Shown here in pieces: positions 1-9,192 of a DNA stretch of 64,000 nucleotides (positions within the stretch are counted from its first letter, which is position 1; every line of letters begins with the position of its first letter). The DNA lies in the NCBI RefSeq assembly GCF_020404765.1, contig NZ_JAIVEM010000149.1:315-64314 (forward strand). Direction: 5' to 3'. The position numbers and the translations under genes were made by a program. The DNA comes from Paenibacillus sp. BJ-4. Lineage in GTDB: Bacteria; Bacillota; Bacilli; Paenibacillales; Paenibacillaceae. The notes under the pieces were generated by a model. It searched no databases, had not been told where the DNA came from, and saw nothing but the letters and a program-made list of their open reading frames with translations.

Positions 1-195
1 AAGCAACCCCTTAATGGGGATTTTTTTTGCATGGTAGGATACAAGCGCACGCTTGCTGCTGGCAATATCCTTCTCATAGCCTTTGGCAATGTACTCGACG
101 AATGCGCTTAACTCTTGGTCTTCAAGCAATTTACCAGCTAGGGCTTTCGCTGTTTCCTTGGGTTTTTTCTCTCTATTCACCTCAACTTTTGCCAT
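1..195 (-). CDS. Hypothetical protein, C-terminus beyond left edge
   Basis: The minus strand is open for 65 codons from an ATG at 195 to the window edge. The visible protein begins MAKVEVNREKK and is rich in Lys, Glu and Ala, with no signal peptide or membrane segment. A weak purine-rich site (AAAGAG) lies about 8 bases before the start. The gene would be divergent from the SRAP gene at 264, and the 68 bases between them could hold both promoters. The family is not recognised. The open frame and the composition argue for a real gene, but only the N-terminal part is visible. Confidence 0.5.
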   Translation of the reverse strand, partial: MAKVEVNREKKPKETAKALAGKLLEDQELSAFVEYIAKGYEKDIASSKRALVSYHAKKIPIKGLL

Positions 196-263
196 TACAT
201 TTCTCTTTAACAACGGATAGAAATTCTCGTCTTCTACTCTTATGATAAAGGAGGGATGTTGAA

Positions 264-944
264 GTGTGTGGAAGATTTACGCTTGCAGCTGATACAATCG
301 AAGTAATGGACACTTTTTCGGTAGAGGACATGCACTATGAGCACACACCCCGATATAACATTGCACCATCCCAGACCATTGCTGTAATAAATAATAATAA
401 TGGGCGTAGAGTGCTTGATGGTTACCGATGGGGACTCGTGCCGCGATGGGCAAAGGATATCAAAATTGGTTTTAGTATGATCAATGCACGAGCTGAAACA
501 TTGGATACCAAGCCCGCCTTCCGCAATCTATTGGCCAAGAATCGAGTAGTCATTCCAGCGGATGGATTCTATGAATGGATGAAAGAAGATGATGGAAAGC
601 AGCCTTATCGTTTTGTTATCAAAGAGCAAGGGGTATTTGGCTTTGCTGGCCTATATGACGAATGGGCGGACTCTAAGGGAGACATACTTCGTAGCTGCAC
701 CATTATCACAACCCAGCCCAATGAACTAGTACAATCTGTTCATGATCGCATGCCGGTGATTTTGGAGAAGGACGCGGTTGATGAATGGCTGGACCCTGGA
801 ATAACAAAAACAGAACATGCATTAGAAATGCTTCGATCATACCCTGCTGGGCTAATGAACTCGTATCCAGTTTCAAAAGCTGTAGGCAATGTTCGCCATA
901 CAAACGCAAGTTTAATCGATGAAGTTCCTCTTAATTCAAAGTGA
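264..944 (+). CDS. SOS response-associated peptidase (SRAP/YedK/HMCES family)
   Basis: SRAP proteins make a covalent link to abasic sites in single-stranded DNA through the N-terminal cysteine exposed after Met removal, protecting replication. All hallmark residues are visible: Cys2 in MCGRF, Asn32 in YNIAPSQ, Glu104 in GFYEW and His160 in VHDRMP. The length of 226 residues is normal for the family. Translation starts at GTG 264, just after a strong AAAGGAGGG site; this start places Cys at position 2, which the chemistry requires. It appears monocistronic. Family assignment is secure; involvement in an SOS response is known for the family and no LexA box was identified here. Confidence 0.93.
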   Translation: MCGRFTLAADTIEVMDTFSVEDMHYEHTPRYNIAPSQTIAVINNNNGRRVLDGYRWGLVPRWAKDIKIGFSMINARAETLDTKPAFRNLLAKNRVVIPADGFYEWMKEDDGKQPYRFVIKEQGVFGFAGLYDEWADSKGDILRSCTIITTQPNELVQSVHDRMPVILEKDAVDEWLDPGITKTEHALEMLRSYPAGLMNSYPVSKAVGNVRHTNASLIDEVPLNSK

Positions 945-977
945 ACCGTTAGGCTTAAGGAATGATATATATATGAC

Positions 978-1205
978 CTATTCACACTGATTAGATATAC
1001 AATTGCGATCTATCAGAGCTCTGATGTAATCTACATCGAGGGTAACAGCCAAAGCTACTAATGTCTCATTTGACGGGGCACTGTACCCATTCTCATAGTT
1101 ACTAATAGCAGCATTTGTTTAGTTAACTCTTAAAGCTAGCTCCTCTTGAGTTAGCTTTTTCTTTTTTCTTTCATACGTAATTCTAATTCTATCACCGAGA
1201 ATCAT
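978..1205 (-). pseudogene. Cro/CI-type HTH regulator with internal stop
   Basis: Read from ATG 1205 the frame gives MILGDRIRITYERKKKK, LTQEELALRV, then a TAA at 1121-1119, and continues in the same frame with AAISNYENGYSAPSNETLVALA to a stop at 978. This is a complete short XRE helix-turn-helix domain (about 75 codons) broken by one nonsense codon in the turn before the recognition helix. An AGGGAAAG site precedes the start. The product would be truncated before DNA recognition, so it is probably inactive unless the stop is a sequencing error. Confidence 0.75.
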
Positions 1206-1554
1206 ACAACTTTCCCTAGACAATAATTATAAAAGTACATGTATACTATACTTAAAAACGTCCTTTATTCAAATAGAGCGCATTACTGTGCATTTTTTAT
1301 TTAGTCTTTAATGAAAATTCGTGTGCGTTCTCAGGGGTACAAGCATTCAAGAATGAGGACATCATTTAATAGCAGATACTAGAGGGAGTCATAATATAAT
1401 TAAGGAAACAAAGTGTAATCGGTGGGAATGACATGGGATTTTATATGAGATTGCCTATGAGCAATGGGAAATAAGCGGCCAAGAGCAGGAAATACTAAAA
1501 TATTTTTTTACAATTTACTTCAGTAAAGAACAATCCCTGTGAAGATGTATTGGC

Positions 1555-1770
1555 CGATCGCTCAGTATGAAAAGCTGTTCTTACGATAATGCCGTGGATG
1601 AGGCCACCTTCTACATGAAAACGGAGTTCGTCACCAGATGAACTTCCAGAGCCTGCGTCATCTGGAACTGGAGCTTTTTGATTATGAAAATTGGTATTAC
1701 AAGCATTGATGTCATGGAACACTGGGGGACATGACTCAAATTCACTATCAAAAATTTCCCTTCAAAATGA
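1555..1770 (+). pseudogene. IS3-family (IS150-like) transposase C-terminal remnant
   Basis: Across two or more frames the plus strand encodes SYDNAVDEATFYMKTEF, then FQSLRHLELELFDYENWYYKH, then HGTLGDMTQIHYQ. These line up in order with the end of the IS3-group OrfB integrase core (CYDNA..E..F..LKTE, the helix ending in WYN, then the H..LG.MTP..Y signature). Frames are broken and no complete ORF or terminal inverted repeats are visible. It is old debris and marks this stretch as a site of past insertions next to the radical SAM pair. Confidence 0.6.
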
Positions 1771-1879
1771 CGTTTGCCCATTTCGTTTCGGACCCTCGCA
1801 CTGTTAAAAATGAAATGTATTGTTATTAAATTAAAAATAATGGACATTAATGTTAGTAATACAATTGGAGGTGTCGAAT

Positions 1880-2107
1880 ATGTCAAATGAGAAAAATCAT
1901 GAGAAAGATGAGCAAGTAATTAAAAAAACCACGGAAAAAGAGTTAATCGAAAAAGAGACAATTATAAACAAGACATCTGAAAATGGGGATAACGAAGAAG
2001 AAATTACTATAACAGAAATAAAAAGAAAAGAAATAACAAAGCGTAGTTTAGAAGATGAGAAAAAGAAAAACGAAAAAACCATGCGGCATATAATAACTGG
2101 AAATTAA
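1880..2107 (+). CDS. Small charged protein, candidate RiPP precursor
   Basis: A 75-residue protein starts at ATG 1880, 6 bases after a good GGAGGTG site. It is extremely rich in Lys, Glu, Thr and Ile, has no cysteine and no signal peptide, and ends in MRHIITGN. It lies 23 bases upstream of a radical SAM/SPASM maturase gene in the same direction, with the same AT-rich composition. Small genes directly before SPASM-type radical SAM genes are often precursors of ribosomal peptides, with Lys/Glu/Thr side chains as typical targets of cross-linking. The precursor role is inferred from context only; an unrelated small protein is possible. Confidence 0.6.
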   Translation: MSNEKNHEKDEQVIKKTTEKELIEKETIINKTSENGDNEEEITITEIKRKEITKRSLEDEKKKNEKTMRHIITGN

Positions 2108-2130
2108 CGATAACTTAAACTCAAAGGGAT

Positions 2131-3336
2131 GTGGTTACAGTAGCTAATAAAGAATATTCTTCAATAAGATTAGAAATTACTTCACGCTGCAATATAAATT
2201 GTGTGTATTGTCACAATAAAGATCATTTAAATAGAGAAGATGATATGAAAACCGAGAAAATAATTTCACTTATTCATGAACTTAAAGGCAAATTTCCGAT
2301 TAACAAGATTTTGATTACTGGTGGGGAGCCTCTACTTTGTAAGGATATAGTGAAAATTGTTGAATCAATCACTAGACTCGATATTAAAGCAGACATGGTT
2401 ACTAATGGGATGTTGCTTACAGAAGATATGGCAGATAAATTAATAAGAGCTGGCTTAAAAAGAATACGATTGAGCATAGACGGATTTGAAGAGCACACCG
2501 AATATCGAAAAGGTAGTTCTTACAAGCAATTGTGGGATATAGCTGCCCTCTTAGTGCAAAGGAATGATATAAATGTTTGTATACACACAGTATGTTCACC
2601 TCACAATGTAGAAAATTTATACAATGTCTATGAAAAAATACTACAGATAGGAGCACATCGATGGCGTATATTTGATATTGGATATAAAGGTGGTGTGACA
2701 AGCAACAAAAAAGAAATGAATTTAAATGATTACTACAATAAGTTTTTTGAAGTTTCAAAGAAAATAATAAAAAATTTTATTACGTATGAAATTCACAAAA
2801 GATTAAATATGGAGATTAATAATATCTTCACCTCTGAAATGCAAAAAGTAGAAGTAGATTACACCGACATCAAACTTGATGATTTGATATCCTATAGACT
2901 ACCCAAATCACCTTGTCACTACATTTCACATCAACTTTCAATTCGTAGCAATGGAATATCAACATTTTGTCAATTTTTTCATAACGAAATAGCGGATTTT
3001 AGATGTAAGAGTGTCGAACAGGCATTTAAAGAAAAAAAATACGTTACTGAAAATGAAATCCCTTTAAATAAAATTGAAGATTGTCTTAATTGTAAATATA
3101 TCTTGATTTGTAATTCAGGATGCCGTGCTAGAGCTAGTATACTAACGGGTAATATCTTTAGTGCTGATCCTGTTGCTTGTTTTATGACAACAAGAATGAT
3201 AAATGAATTAGTCCCACTATACCCCGAAAACATTCAGCAAATATATAACTTTAATATAAATGAAACAGGCAATAGGCCAAAATATACAGCATACGATCTT
3301 GATAGTTTTCTAAAAAAAGGAGATTATCTTTTTTGA
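2131..3336 (+). CDS. Radical SAM/SPASM protein, probable peptide maturase
   Basis: A 401-residue radical SAM enzyme. The [4Fe-4S] motif CNINCVYC (Cys20, Cys24, Cys27) begins the TIM-barrel, followed by GGEPLL and a SAM-binding region; the C-terminal SPASM domain has clustered cysteines (DCLNCKYILICNSGCRAR) for auxiliary clusters. SPASM enzymes commonly modify ribosomal peptides. The GTG start at 2131 sits close behind an AAAGG site. The upstream 75-residue gene is the obvious candidate substrate; no transporter or protease gene follows. The two genes are clearly more AT-rich than the SRAP gene, which suggests transfer. Substrate and product are unknown. Confidence 0.85.
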   Translation: MVTVANKEYSSIRLEITSRCNINCVYCHNKDHLNREDDMKTEKIISLIHELKGKFPINKILITGGEPLLCKDIVKIVESITRLDIKADMVTNGMLLTEDMADKLIRAGLKRIRLSIDGFEEHTEYRKGSSYKQLWDIAALLVQRNDINVCIHTVCSPHNVENLYNVYEKILQIGAHRWRIFDIGYKGGVTSNKKEMNLNDYYNKFFEVSKKIIKNFITYEIHKRLNMEINNIFTSEMQKVEVDYTDIKLDDLISYRLPKSPCHYISHQLSIRSNGISTFCQFFHNEIADFRCKSVEQAFKEKKYVTENEIPLNKIEDCLNCKYILICNSGCRARASILTGNIFSADPVACFMTTRMINELVPLYPENIQQIYNFNINETGNRPKYTAYDLDSFLKKGDYLF

Positions 3337-3944
3337 AAAAGTATTATTTTTATCGAACTTAATAAAAGCAAAGTTCTCAATCAATGTAAATTGAGTGAAT
3401 TTAGGAAACTATGTGCACATGAAAATGCTTGATGGGAATAACTTTATACACTATTACACTCTACTATTAAACCTGCTAAAATCGATGGAGAACATTTTTA
3501 AGCCATAGATGGGGATGATTACGTTTCAAGGGTTTAAGCTGGGCGAAAAATGGAACAGGTGGGAACTACCCTACTTCACCAAACAGCCAGCATTAAAAGT
3601 TTTTAACGCTAAGTTACGGTGTATTTCTTTAATATCCACTGAGGGAATATAAATGCATCTTTTTCTTGAGTAATACTTCCCAGTTATTTGGTAAAATCAG
3701 AAAACGGCAAATCATTGTCCATGTTTCCCAATACATCCGATCATGAAGAGATAACTATAGAAGAACATAATAAAATTATGAAATTACGTGAGATTGCCTT
3801 GAGGTTAGACGCATAGGTTGATTAAATAGAGCCTCAGAGGAAGAGGCGGAAGAGGCGTATGTTTGTGACTCTTTCTTATGTATATAGTATTGTAAATCCT
3901 TATCTTGTTCTATATTTATGAATGGCTGCAGTATAATCCATAGC
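3337..3944. other. Gene-poor stretch after the radical SAM gene
   Basis: A good AAAAGGAG site overlaps the end of the radical SAM gene and leads to a TTG at 3333 with only nine codons (MKKYYFYRT), possibly the stump of a lost third gene of the unit. The rest has only short open frames with no recognisable family. Confidence 0.4.
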
Positions 3945-3976
3945 AAAAAACACGGCACTTAATGTCGTGTTTTTTT
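3945..3976. terminator. Rho-independent terminator, usable on both strands
   Basis: AACACGGCA and TGTCGTGTT form a stem around a five-base loop, flanked by A-run and T-run. It closes the minus-strand recombinase pseudogene that ends at 3980. Confidence 0.7.
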
Positions 3977-3979
3977 GCA

Positions 3980-5069
3980 TTAGATATTTATATCTACGAA
4001 ATGACTAACATCTCTTTCCTTTTTCAGCTGCGTCCGGAGATAATTTTCCTTCGGTGTTTTTGTACTGCTATGGCCAAGTGTTTCAGCAATATCATCAAGT
4101 GAAGCGCCTGCATGCCATGCACTTTGTGCAAAGAAATGCCGTACATAGTGAGGAGTAATTCTTTTATTATCAATAGTTACCAGGCCAGCTGCTAGCATAT
4201 GGTCTGATAGCATCGTAGAAAGATACGAACGGTTATAGTGTTTACCAAATTTGTTAGGGTAAAATGGGGTTTCATCATCTGCATCTATATCTGTACGAAG
4301 GCCGATTCTTTTACGATACTCACGTAATTCACTAAGTACGTATGGCTTGATTAGTGCAAAACGCTTTTTTTGTTCTTTGTAATCGTCTGAAGATAATACT
4401 GGTTTGTTCTAGGATCATAAGACATATGCTTCATCTGTGGGGTGATTACTTCATTTAGCCGTAGGCCAGTAGTGGCCAGCAGTAAAATGAGGGACTTTAT
4501 CTTTGGATTCCCATTGTAATATCGAACTGCTGCTTCAACCGTAGCCGGATCAATAACGCGATGAGGAATTTCCTCTTTATCGATTTTAACTGGCGAGAGT
4601 CCCCGTGAAATTTTCTTCTTCAGATACCCTTCTTCAAAGCACCAATCTAAAAAGCCTTTTAAAATAGTTACCTTTTTAGAGCGGGTAGTTTTTTTGGGAT
4701 ACTGTTTCTCCAGATGCTTTTGGTAATTCTCCATATCATAACGGCTCAGTTCTCTATATCATTCTTATTATACAAAGAAGGAAGAATAATTAAAAAATTC
4801 AATATTATCGATATATATTCTTTTTTTGTCTGTAGACCGCGCTTCTTATCTTTTTGACGTACGTAAAGATATGTCACTCCAATATTTGAAAACAATGAAT
4901 AGTCATAGTTACCCTGTTGGTCCTCATAGAGAGAGGCCCTATTTGTCAATGTATCAAAATAAGTAATATCTAGCATACTATTCTTCATTTCATTAATATT
5001 ATCTTCTATGAGATCAGATATATCCAAATCTACATTAATAGCAGAATCTACTAAATACAAACATATCAC
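3980..5069 (-). pseudogene. Phage-type tyrosine recombinase, frameshifted
   Basis: Three minus-strand segments (5069-4746, 4734-4351, 4370-3980) in different frames join into one recombinase of roughly 360 residues. The N-terminal SAM-like DNA-binding part includes MENYQKHLEKQY; the catalytic part has the first Arg in TTGLRLNEV, the H-x-x-R in HYVRHFFA, LGHSS and a terminal Tyr in KENYLRT. One break lies in an A-run near 4382 and another near 4740. All catalytic residues are present, so the protein would be active if the shifts were sequencing errors. It is unrelated in sequence detail to the array recombinase at 47016. Confidence 0.8.
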
Positions 5070-5350
5070 CTCAATACTAGATATTCTTCAGTTATCAAGT
5101 AACTATAGACAATAGTTGCACCAAATTCTGATTTTGGTAATTCTCTACGTTTGGGGTTTTCCATTAACACTTTTATATATTATCAGCGAATGATAAAAAG
5201 AACAAATAGAGTAGTGAACCTAAAATAATAAACAATTCATCGCAGTGAATCAACCTTAGTGGCTGGCTTAAGATTTCTTGTATGTATGTTTAAGACATGA
5301 TAAAATGTGTTTGCATTGCTTACCTCTACACAAATGGAATATGTAGAGAG

Positions 5351-5387
5351 AACCGCCAACATCCCAAACGTGTTGGCGGTTTTTTTC
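5351..5387 (+). terminator. Strong Rho-independent terminator
   Basis: AACCGCCAACA pairs with TGTTGGCGGTT across a 9-base loop, followed by a run of T. No intact gene ends just before it, so it probably belongs to a lost gene. Confidence 0.75.
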
Positions 5388-5565
5388 CCTATCATATACA
5401 AGTTATGCAGGAACTTATTCTACGCATGTCGATTTAAATAAGAAGGTGGGAGAATAACGCTTCCGATGATCCAAGGGCTCGTCAAGCTGTACCGATCGAG
5501 ATAGATTAGAGAACTCCAGAATAGAGGCTGTCTGCCTTCCTGCTAATAAAATAAGATGTTTTGTA

Positions 5566-5586
5566 AGCGGCGAGAGCCGCTTTTTT
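5566..5586 (+). terminator. Rho-independent terminator
   Basis: AGCGGC and GCCGCT pair around a GAGA-type loop and are followed by T6. No intact gene is seen immediately upstream. Confidence 0.6.
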
Positions 5587-6164
5587 GCTTTTATATAATG
5601 CATACCTTTAACTACTTTAATAGCGAACGAATCCAGTTTTTTAATTTCATAAATTGACCAGTTATGAGGTGAATCTATCTAACGTCCTAAAAAGAATTTA
5701 GATATTTTAGCCTTATTTTGAGGCAAATAAACTTTCTGATATGTAGGTATCTGGGAAAGAAGAATCAAATATAGTAATTTTACGAATATATTTCTAGAAA
5801 AACTGAAGCCATATGATATAATCAACATTGAAATAATTACCATTAATTAAATATTTATGAATATCTAAATTGAAAGGTATACACTTCCTAATCTTTTAAA
5901 AATAGATTGGAATTTGTATAAGCATCACCTATCAACGAGCTTTAAATATTTAATTGGGAAGGTGGGGGTTTTGCTGGTAAACATTTAATGAAAGTAAAGA
6001 GAAAGATCGAACTTGTGAGGAAAAACGTTTGTTCTAAAGATTCTAGCCCTCAACACAATCGGATGTGAGGATATATGGTACAGTCCATTGTTCGGTCATG
6101 CCGATACCGTTATTGAACAAAGAGGCTAGGACAGCTACATAAAAATAGGAGGTGTTTGGTTTTT

Positions 6165-6758
6165 ATGTTAAAATCAAGTATGAAGTTTGTTTTCACCCTC
6201 ATTGTTTGTATTTTTTTAACCCAAGTGCCTGGAATTTCTCATGCACAACTTGCTCCATATGAAAAAACGACGAGTGTGATGGATGTAGTGATCGGAGGGT
6301 TAAATGTAAGAACTGGACCAGGATTTAGTTATCCAGTAATTGCCCAAGTAAGCTATGGAGAAGATATTATTAGTTACTGTCCAACGACACCCAATGGATG
6401 TGCCCCTATTACGGGTAATGGACAGGAATGGAACCGCAACTACTACCCAGATGCCAGTATTGGTTATTATTCAAATGCGGCTGTTGGCTATACCGCTTGG
6501 TATATTTCTGCAGAACAAGGGCCTTTTAATTACGAATATACACATACAACAAAGGTAGCACGATCGAGCACGCTTTATAGGGATGCTTGTCCGAATCTTG
6601 GGGGCAGTAGTGGTATTACTGAACCTCAAGGGAAGTACCTCCCTGCTTATGATGATGAGTTAAAAGCAACGGTATGTAATCCTAATGCATGGAGGGTTCT
6701 TGATACGGACTACCATACTGACGGATATGTGAATGGCTGGAATTTAAAAGCGGAGTAA
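6165..6758 (+). CDS. Secreted protein with SH3-like domain
   Basis: A 197-residue protein starting at ATG 6165, 10 bases after AGGAGGTG. Residues 1-28 form a signal peptide (KFVFTLIVCIFLTQVPG, then a SHA-Q cleavage site). Residues 45-60 (GGLNVRTGPGFSYPVIAQV) are a classic bacterial SH3/SH3b motif, often binding cell-wall peptides; the rest is Tyr/Trp/Cys-rich with no known domain. Four cysteines after the SH3 start could form disulfides. It is the first gene of a two-gene unit with the secreted protein at 6770. The cell-wall role is inferred. Confidence 0.75.
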   Translation: MLKSSMKFVFTLIVCIFLTQVPGISHAQLAPYEKTTSVMDVVIGGLNVRTGPGFSYPVIAQVSYGEDIISYCPTTPNGCAPITGNGQEWNRNYYPDASIGYYSNAAVGYTAWYISAEQGPFNYEYTHTTKVARSSTLYRDACPNLGGSSGITEPQGKYLPAYDDELKATVCNPNAWRVLDTDYHTDGYVNGWNLKAE

Positions 6759-6769
6759 AGGAGGCGAAG

Positions 6770-7504
6770 ATGATGAAAAAGAAAACATTAACTAGTATCC
6801 TTGCAGTTCCATTAGTAGTGGTGGCTGCTTCAGGTTTTTTCTATCTAAACGCAGATAGAGTTGTCAGTGCCCAGAGTGAAACGATCGCAGCTGCTGACAA
6901 AGCCACGAATAGTCAGGTGGAGTATATCAAATTATCTGTTTCTTCAAGCACTTATTCAGATAGTTCTTATCAAATACGCATCCGTGATCGGAAAAACCTA
7001 AGTGAAGTTACTGAAGATTATGTCGGAGGAGTCCTACAAAATAAAATTATAGTTTCTGAAGAGGGAAGACGAGTCACTTCTATAGGAAGGGATCATGTAA
7101 CAGGAAAACTTGTAGGGAACACTTGGATATTGCCAGTTAACCTGGCTAATGAAAATAAGAAAATTTTAAATATCTCTCTAATGGAAGAACAGAAAAAAGA
7201 AATGAAAGAGCAAAATTGGGTGAAATCTTTACGACCACAATCAAATGACGCATCACTTCAAGAGGTTGTAGCAGAAACCAATCTTAAAAAAGAGACTGTA
7301 ACCATTGATACTAAAACAGGGCTCCCGGTGAAGAGAGAGGTCTTTGTGAAAGATAAAGAGGGGAATTGGACAGAAGACTCCGTTAGAGTCGAGGAATACA
7401 AATATTTAGACTCCATGCCAATGAACTTGCAAAAAATGAATGATGAAGTGGAGATCAAAGAAATTACTGCTCCGATTAAAGAAGATAAATTATTAAAAGG
7501 GTAA
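6770..7504 (+). CDS. Exported hypothetical protein
   Basis: A 244-residue protein with a lysine-rich start (MMKKK), a hydrophobic segment at residues 8-26 and an Ala-rich cleavage region, so exported or membrane-anchored. The remainder is hydrophilic and beta-rich in appearance, with paired motifs such as ETVTIDTKTGLPVKREV that recall LolA/MucB-like lipoprotein-carrier folds; this likeness is weak. The gene lies 11 bases after the SH3 protein with its own AAAGGAGG site, so the two are cotranscribed. Function not recognised. Confidence 0.7.
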   Translation: MMKKKTLTSILAVPLVVVAASGFFYLNADRVVSAQSETIAAADKATNSQVEYIKLSVSSSTYSDSSYQIRIRDRKNLSEVTEDYVGGVLQNKIIVSEEGRRVTSIGRDHVTGKLVGNTWILPVNLANENKKILNISLMEEQKKEMKEQNWVKSLRPQSNDASLQEVVAETNLKKETVTIDTKTGLPVKREVFVKDKEGNWTEDSVRVEEYKYLDSMPMNLQKMNDEVEIKEITAPIKEDKLLKG

Positions 7505-7712
7505 TAATAATTTGAATGTAATTAGACTATTGGAATAGGTGCGTCCATTGCGGAGGATTTCTCTGCAACTTTACAGCTGTTTCTTTAGTATGATGGACGT
7601 TGTGTACATGACCCGGGAAAGTTAGCTCATTTCATTGCTCGTTCTTGTTGTTATGATCATAGAACTGGCTAACGGTAAGAAAAAATCATTTCGGCCACGA
7701 CCTTTTTGGTAC

Positions 7713-7735
7713 CCGCAGCATTGCGGGTTTTTTTC
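7713..7735 (+). terminator. Rho-independent terminator
   Basis: CCCGCA-GCAT-TGCGGG followed by T7. It probably ends the transcript of the two secreted-protein genes. Confidence 0.75.
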
Positions 7736-7739
7736 TTGA

Positions 7740-7786
7740 AATATAAGACTTTTTAGGCTTCGCACCTATCGTATGGTCTTATATTT
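7740..7786. repeat. Long inverted repeat
   Basis: AAATATAAGAC near 7740 pairs with GTCTTATATTT near 7775, with a smaller hairpin inside. It is AT-rich and ends in T-run, so it may be a second bidirectional terminator. Confidence 0.5.
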
Positions 7787-7841
7787 TTACGAAAAACGTA
7801 CCTAAAAGCGATACTCGTATCGCTACTTCGGAAGTTTAAGC

Positions 7842-7875
7842 TCTAATAAGACGCCGTCAGGCGTTTCTTCTTATT
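7842..7875. repeat. Inverted repeat upstream of the heme operon
   Basis: AATAAG...ACGCC-GTCA-GGCGT...CTTATT forms a two-step stem about 120 bases before the first heme gene. It could be a terminator or a leader structure; no ligand class was recognised. Confidence 0.4.
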
Positions 7876-7994
7876 GCAGACCCAAGCATTAATGCGGCGC
7901 AAGAGCAAGATAATAGCGCATATCCTTATTATCACAAGATATTTTAAGATAAAAAGAACTGGTATCTAATTTATAGGGAGATGAGGGAGCGGAA

Positions 7995-9167
7995 ATGATT
8001 AATGTAACGAAACTACTTACCGGTATGAAGGGAGAAGGCGATGACCTTCGTTATACCATTAAGCCGGAACACAAACCGCATGGCGTTTCCGCGGGCAGAG
8101 GGCCTGTCGTCGTATGGAATTCGACACGAGCTTGCAACTTAACCTGTAAACATTGTTATGCGAATGCCTGTCCTGTCCATGATCCCGATGAAATATCGAC
8201 GGAGGAAGCTAAGGTGTTTATTGATAATCTGGCTGCCTTCCAGGTGCCGGTACTGCTTTTTTCCGGTGGAGAGCCTTTGATCCGTAAAGATATTTATGAG
8301 CTGATTTCTTATGCGTCAAGCAAAGGGCTTCGGCCGGTAGTATCGACCAATGGCACAATGATTACCATGGACAGAGCGAAGATGCTAAAAGAAGCAGGGG
8401 TTAAATATGTCGGTGTAAGCCTGGATGGGCTGAAAGAGCGCCATGATGAATTTCGCGGGCGAAAAGGAGCCTTTGAACAGGCGCTTCAGGGTATCCGAAA
8501 CTGCTTGGCCATCGACCAGAAGGTAGGGGTCCGGTTCACGATCAGCAGACATACATATGAAGACTTGGATGGAGTTCTTGATTTGATCGAGTGGGAAAAT
8601 ATTCCTCGGTCCTGCTTCTACCATCTCGTCTATTCCGGCCGCGGGAGCGCCCTGCAGCAAGAGGATGTTACCCATGAACAATCTCGGCATGCTCTTGACC
8701 GGATTATGGCTAAAACGATGGACCTGCATGGCAAAGGCAAACCGGTGGAATTGCTCACCGTTGATAATCATGCGGATGGCGTTTACTTATACCAGCGGAT
8801 GATGGAGCACGACCCGGAGCGCGCGGCTGAACTGCTTGGCTTGCTTCAGAGAAACGGCGGCAACCGTTCCGGAATAGCCATTGGCTGCGTGGATTGGCAC
8901 GGCAACGTCTATCCCGATCAGTTCACGAGAGATATCGAAATCGGCAATATCCGCAAGCAGAAATTCAGCGAGATTTGGCGTGATGCCGCTCATCCGCTAA
9001 TGGCCGGCCTGCGCGACCGTAAACCGCTGCTAAAGGGACGCTGCAGAGAATGCAATTGGCTGGATATCTGTAACGGAAATTTCCGCGCCCGGGCTTCGGT
9101 AAGCGGTGATTTCTGGGCGGAGGACCCATCCTGTTATTTAAGTGACCGTGAAATTGGAATCGTATAA
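7995..9167 (+). CDS. ahbC: Radical SAM 12,18-didecarboxysiroheme deacetylase-like (AhbC/NirJ1)
   Basis: In the siroheme route to heme, AhbC removes the acetate side chains of didecarboxysiroheme to give Fe-coproporphyrin. The 390-residue protein has the radical SAM motif CNLTCKHC (Cys47, Cys51, Cys54) after the typical PVVVWNSTRA lead, GGEPLIR, and a SPASM-type C-terminus with CRECNWLDICNGNFRARA. Firmicute members are often called NirJ1. It is first in a tight operon with a second radical SAM gene and a siroheme decarboxylase, which fixes the pathway. No heme d1 genes (nirF, nirE, nirS) are nearby, so heme rather than d1 is favoured. The operon is visibly GC-richer than its surroundings. Confidence 0.85.
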   Translation: MINVTKLLTGMKGEGDDLRYTIKPEHKPHGVSAGRGPVVVWNSTRACNLTCKHCYANACPVHDPDEISTEEAKVFIDNLAAFQVPVLLFSGGEPLIRKDIYELISYASSKGLRPVVSTNGTMITMDRAKMLKEAGVKYVGVSLDGLKERHDEFRGRKGAFEQALQGIRNCLAIDQKVGVRFTISRHTYEDLDGVLDLIEWENIPRSCFYHLVYSGRGSALQQEDVTHEQSRHALDRIMAKTMDLHGKGKPVELLTVDNHADGVYLYQRMMEHDPERAAELLGLLQRNGGNRSGIAIGCVDWHGNVYPDQFTRDIEIGNIRKQKFSEIWRDAAHPLMAGLRDRKPLLKGRCRECNWLDICNGNFRARASVSGDFWAEDPSCYLSDREIGIV

Positions 9168-9192
9168 CACTGGAAAGGAAGGCTGAATACGC

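Larger units (their letters stand above)
5070..6164. other. Long stretch without a recognisable gene
   Basis: Two terminator-like hairpins are described separately. Otherwise only short frames without family resemblance are seen; the sequence is AT-rich with many in-frame stops on both strands. Confidence 0.5.
7505..7994. other. Intergenic region with stacked hairpins
   Basis: No gene is seen. It holds a terminator at 7713-7735 and two further inverted repeats (7740-7786 and 7842-7875) before the heme operon. No riboswitch class was recognised. Confidence 0.5.

Noticed and set aside
5-28. CCCC-TTAAT-GGGG followed by T8, looking like a terminator on the plus strand
   Set aside because: It lies inside the minus-strand open frame that starts at 195 and no plus-strand gene is visible before it; the hairpin has only four base pairs.
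3509-3655. 48-codon frame MGMITFQGFKLGEKW
   Set aside because: No ribosome site and no family resemblance; its surroundings have stops in every frame.
7505-7994. Stacked hairpins considered as a riboswitch before the heme operon
   Set aside because: No conserved core of a known riboswitch class could be matched; two of the hairpins look like terminators.
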